This document shows, piece by piece, positions 5,498 through 6,816 of a DNA stretch of 6,816 bases. This stretch comes from Pseudomonadota bacterium (GTDB lineage: Bacteria; Myxococcota; UBA9042; PHBI01). The stretch spans positions 1 through 6,816 of the forward strand of contig SYAK01000130.1 of assembly GCA_005788935.1 (NCBI GenBank), given 5' to 3'. The position numbers and the translations under genes are program-made. A model generated the notes under the pieces. It was not told where the DNA came from. It was given only the letters and a program-made list of their open reading frames with translations, and did not search any database. Each line of letters begins with the position of its first letter. Position 1 is the stretch's first letter.

Positions 5498-6436
5498 ATG
5501 AGGGCGCATCGAGGCGGGCAGGTGGGGACGTGGCTCTTGGCGTTCGGCGTCACCGCGTTCGCGGCGGGCTGCGGTGGTGGGGCCAGGCAGGTCGGCGACG
5601 ACGCGGCGGGTGTCGCGGCGCCCGAGTCGGATGCGGGGGAGACGGCGCGCTCGCCGAAGGCCCTCGAGCCGGTGCCCGAGGTACCACCCGACCTGCCGCC
5701 AGGGCTTGGTCTGCGAGACCTCGATGTGGCCGAGCAACGTGTCCTCGCGGCGATCCTCGGCGAGCAGTTCGACCCGTGCGGCAAGTCGCGCTCCTTTGAC
5801 GCGGCGCTGCGCGACCCGACGACCTGCCCGGCGGCGAAGTCGCTCGCGGATCTCGTGGTCGCCCGCCTCGCCGACGGATGGTCGAAGAAGCAGGCCACGA
5901 ACGCGCTCCTCGAGGCCCTCGCGCGGCGTGCGAAGCGCTTCGACTTCAACCTCGCCAGCGTCCCGTGCACCGGGGAGATCGGGCCGCAGACCCGCGTCAT
6001 CGTCGAGTTCTCGGACTTCGAGTGCCCTCACTGCGCCAAGGCCTTCAAGCCGGCCAAGGAGCTCGCAGCGAAGCACGGCGCCGTCCTGTGCGCGAAGCAC
6101 CTGCCGATCGCGACCCACCCGCTCGCGCTGCCCGCCGCCCGCGCGGCCCATGCCGCCCACCTCCAGGGCCGCTTCTGGGACTTCGCCGCCGAGCTCTTCG
6201 CCCGTCAGGCCGCCCTCGAGGTGCCACTCTTCGCGAAGATCGCCGCCGAGCTCGGCCTCGACGTGAAACGCTTCGAGGCCGATTTCGCAAGCCAGGCGAC
6301 CGCCGACCACATCGCCGCAGACATCGCCGAGAGCGAGCGTGCGGCCGCCGAGGGGACGCCCGCCTTCTACGTCGACGGTGTCCAGACCCTGTTCGAGGCG
6401 CTCGAGGACGCCCTGACAGCCGCGCCCGCCCCGTGA
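5498..6436 (+). CDS. Lipoprotein thiol-disulfide oxidoreductase, DsbA-like (CPHC), with CcmH-like N-terminal segment
   Basis: 312 residues from ATG 5498, with a strong Shine-Dalgarno GGAGGG (5485-5490) 7 nt upstream. Residues 1-25 are a lipoprotein signal peptide with lipobox AAGC (C25), so the enzyme should be tethered in the envelope. An Asp/Glu/Pro-rich linker (~26-75) leads to a helical segment (~80-150) with FDPC (C94), C110 and a GWSKKQATNALL helix; the arrangement recalls the CcmH/NrfF helix-hairpin but lacks its CxxC. Residues ~165-305 are a DsbA-family thioredoxin fold: VIVEFSDFECPHC with the active site C176-P-H-C179, the helical insertion (HPLALPAARAAHAA), and a TPAFYVDG strand with the cis-proline at P288. 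C157 and C198 are extra. The likely role is making or rearranging disulfides in exported proteins; substrates are not shown. It diverges from folK, and the E1-like gene follows 58 bp downstream on the same strand. Confidence 0.9.
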   Translation: MRAHRGGQVGTWLLAFGVTAFAAGCGGGARQVGDDAAGVAAPESDAGETARSPKALEPVPEVPPDLPPGLGLRDLDVAEQRVLAAILGEQFDPCGKSRSFDAALRDPTTCPAAKSLADLVVARLADGWSKKQATNALLEALARRAKRFDFNLASVPCTGEIGPQTRVIVEFSDFECPHCAKAFKPAKELAAKHGAVLCAKHLPIATHPLALPAARAAHAAHLQGRFWDFAAELFARQAALEVPLFAKIAAELGLDVKRFEADFASQATADHIAADIAESERAAAEGTPAFYVDGVQTLFEALEDALTAAPAP

Positions 6437-6452
6437 CGCTCCGCGCAGGCCA

Positions 6453-6475
6453 TTGTTGACAAGAACGGTCAACAA
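6453..6475. promoter_or_regulatory. Perfect 8-bp inverted repeat upstream of the E1-like gene, possible operator
   Basis: TTGTTGAC (6453-6460) and its exact reverse complement GTCAACAA (6468-6475) flank a 7-nt spacer in the 58-bp gap between the genes ending at 6436 and starting at 6495. The element is AT-richer than its surroundings and its left arm contains a consensus -35 hexamer TTGACA (6456-6461), but no good -10 follows. No T-run follows either, so it reads as a regulator-binding site rather than an intrinsic terminator. A plain RNA hairpin cannot be excluded. Confidence 0.5.
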
Positions 6476-6494
6476 CGGCGAAGCTCCCGCCGCC

Positions 6495-6816
6495 ATGCCG
6501 CACCGCCAGCCAGTCGCGACCGCATCCGAGGGGGCTCGCTCCGCCCCTGAACGACCGCGCGTGGCCATCGTCGGGGCGGGCGGCCTCGGAGGGCCAGCGG
6601 CCCTCGGGCTCGTGGCGCAAGGCCTTGCGGTCCGCCTCATCGACGACGACCGCGTCGAGCTGTCGAACCTGCAGCGCCAGGTCCTGTTCACGACCCGCGA
6701 CCTCGGCGTGTCCAAGGTCGAGGTGGCGGCCTCCGCGCTGCGAGCCCGCCATCCCCTGGCCGATGTCGAGACCCGCGCGGCCCGCGTCGCGACCGACGCC
6801 GAGGCCGACGCGCTGC
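6495..6816 (+). CDS. ThiF/MoeB/HesA-family E1-like adenylyltransferase, N-terminal part
   Basis: The first 107 codons are visible and the frame runs off the window end. E1-like enzymes adenylate the C-terminal Gly-Gly of a small ubiquitin-like sulfur carrier (MoaD, ThiS) or act on related substrates. The Rossmann nucleotide-binding loop GAGGLG (27-32) follows the strand PRVAIV. The second strand ends in LIDDDRVELSNLQRQVLF (49-65), with the acidic ribose-binding residue and the Arg-Gln pair (R61, Q62) typical of MoeB/ThiF, then LGVSK with K74. About 20 low-complexity residues precede the fold, so the usual MoeB N-terminal helix (RY..Q) is missing. The start at ATG 6495 lacks a clear Shine-Dalgarno; an in-frame TTG at 6456 is an alternative. 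Thiamine, molybdopterin or another sulfur-transfer role cannot be chosen without the rest of the gene. Confidence 0.9.
   Translation, partial: MPHRQPVATASEGARSAPERPRVAIVGAGGLGGPAALGLVAQGLAVRLIDDDRVELSNLQRQVLFTTRDLGVSKVEVAASALRARHPLADVETRAARVATDAEADAL

Noticed and set aside
4822..6000. In-frame upstream extension of the lipoprotein at 3778-4821
   Set aside because: The extension is Arg/Pro-rich, overlaps folK and the DsbA-like gene, and lies ahead of a perfect lipoprotein signal peptide at 4821.
5318..6715. Minus-strand open frame of 465 codons across the right part of the window
   Set aside because: It is antisense to the CPHC oxidoreductase and the E1-like gene, both of which show clear family motifs on the plus strand.

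Overview
The window is about 70% G+C by eye and almost entirely coding. It looks like a chromosomal segment of a high-GC deltaproteobacterial lineage (Myxococcota-like). The grounds are strong GC bias at third codon positions, three predicted lipoproteins, and a lipoprotein built from four-cysteine C-x5-C-x5-C-x5-C repeats of the kind common in myxobacteria. The taxonomic call is inference. I see no mobile element, CRISPR array, tRNA or rRNA.

Layout from left to right. (1) 1-773 (+): the C-terminal ~256 codons of mnmG (tRNA wobble-uridine modification), cut by the window edge. (2) 780-2722 (-): a two-gene leftward unit, transcribed first through a membrane-anchored protein of unknown role (1901-2722) and then through a stand-alone, divergent RelA/SpoT-type nucleotidyltransferase (780-1847). 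The second gene ends 6 bp from the mnmG stop. (3) 2723-2955: a divergent intergenic region with a candidate promoter, an inverted repeat over its -35 and a terminator-like hairpin plus T-run in the leader of the next gene. (4) 2956-3708 (+): a 250-residue Cys-rich lipoprotein with nine repeats of invariant cysteine spacing. (5) 3778-5321 (-): folK (HPPK, folate synthesis) followed by a coupled lipoprotein gene, overlapping as ATGA. (6) 5322-5497: a second divergent intergenic region with a weak candidate promoter and a 12-bp palindrome. (7) 5498-6436 (+): a lipoprotein thiol-disulfide oxidoreductase (DsbA-like, CPHC) with a CcmH-like N-terminal segment. (8) 6495-6816 (+): the start of a ThiF/MoeB/HesA-type E1-like adenylating enzyme, preceded by a perfect 8-bp inverted repeat.

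The genes do not form one obvious pathway. Two themes stand out. The first is envelope disulfide chemistry: a 36-cysteine repeat lipoprotein and a DsbA-like lipoprotein lie about 1.8 kb apart. The second is nucleotide or cofactor metabolism: an alarmone-synthetase-like protein, HPPK and an E1-like enzyme. The best candidates for something undescribed are the RelA/SpoT-like protein paired with a membrane-anchored partner, and the nine-repeat lipoprotein with its possible leader attenuator.
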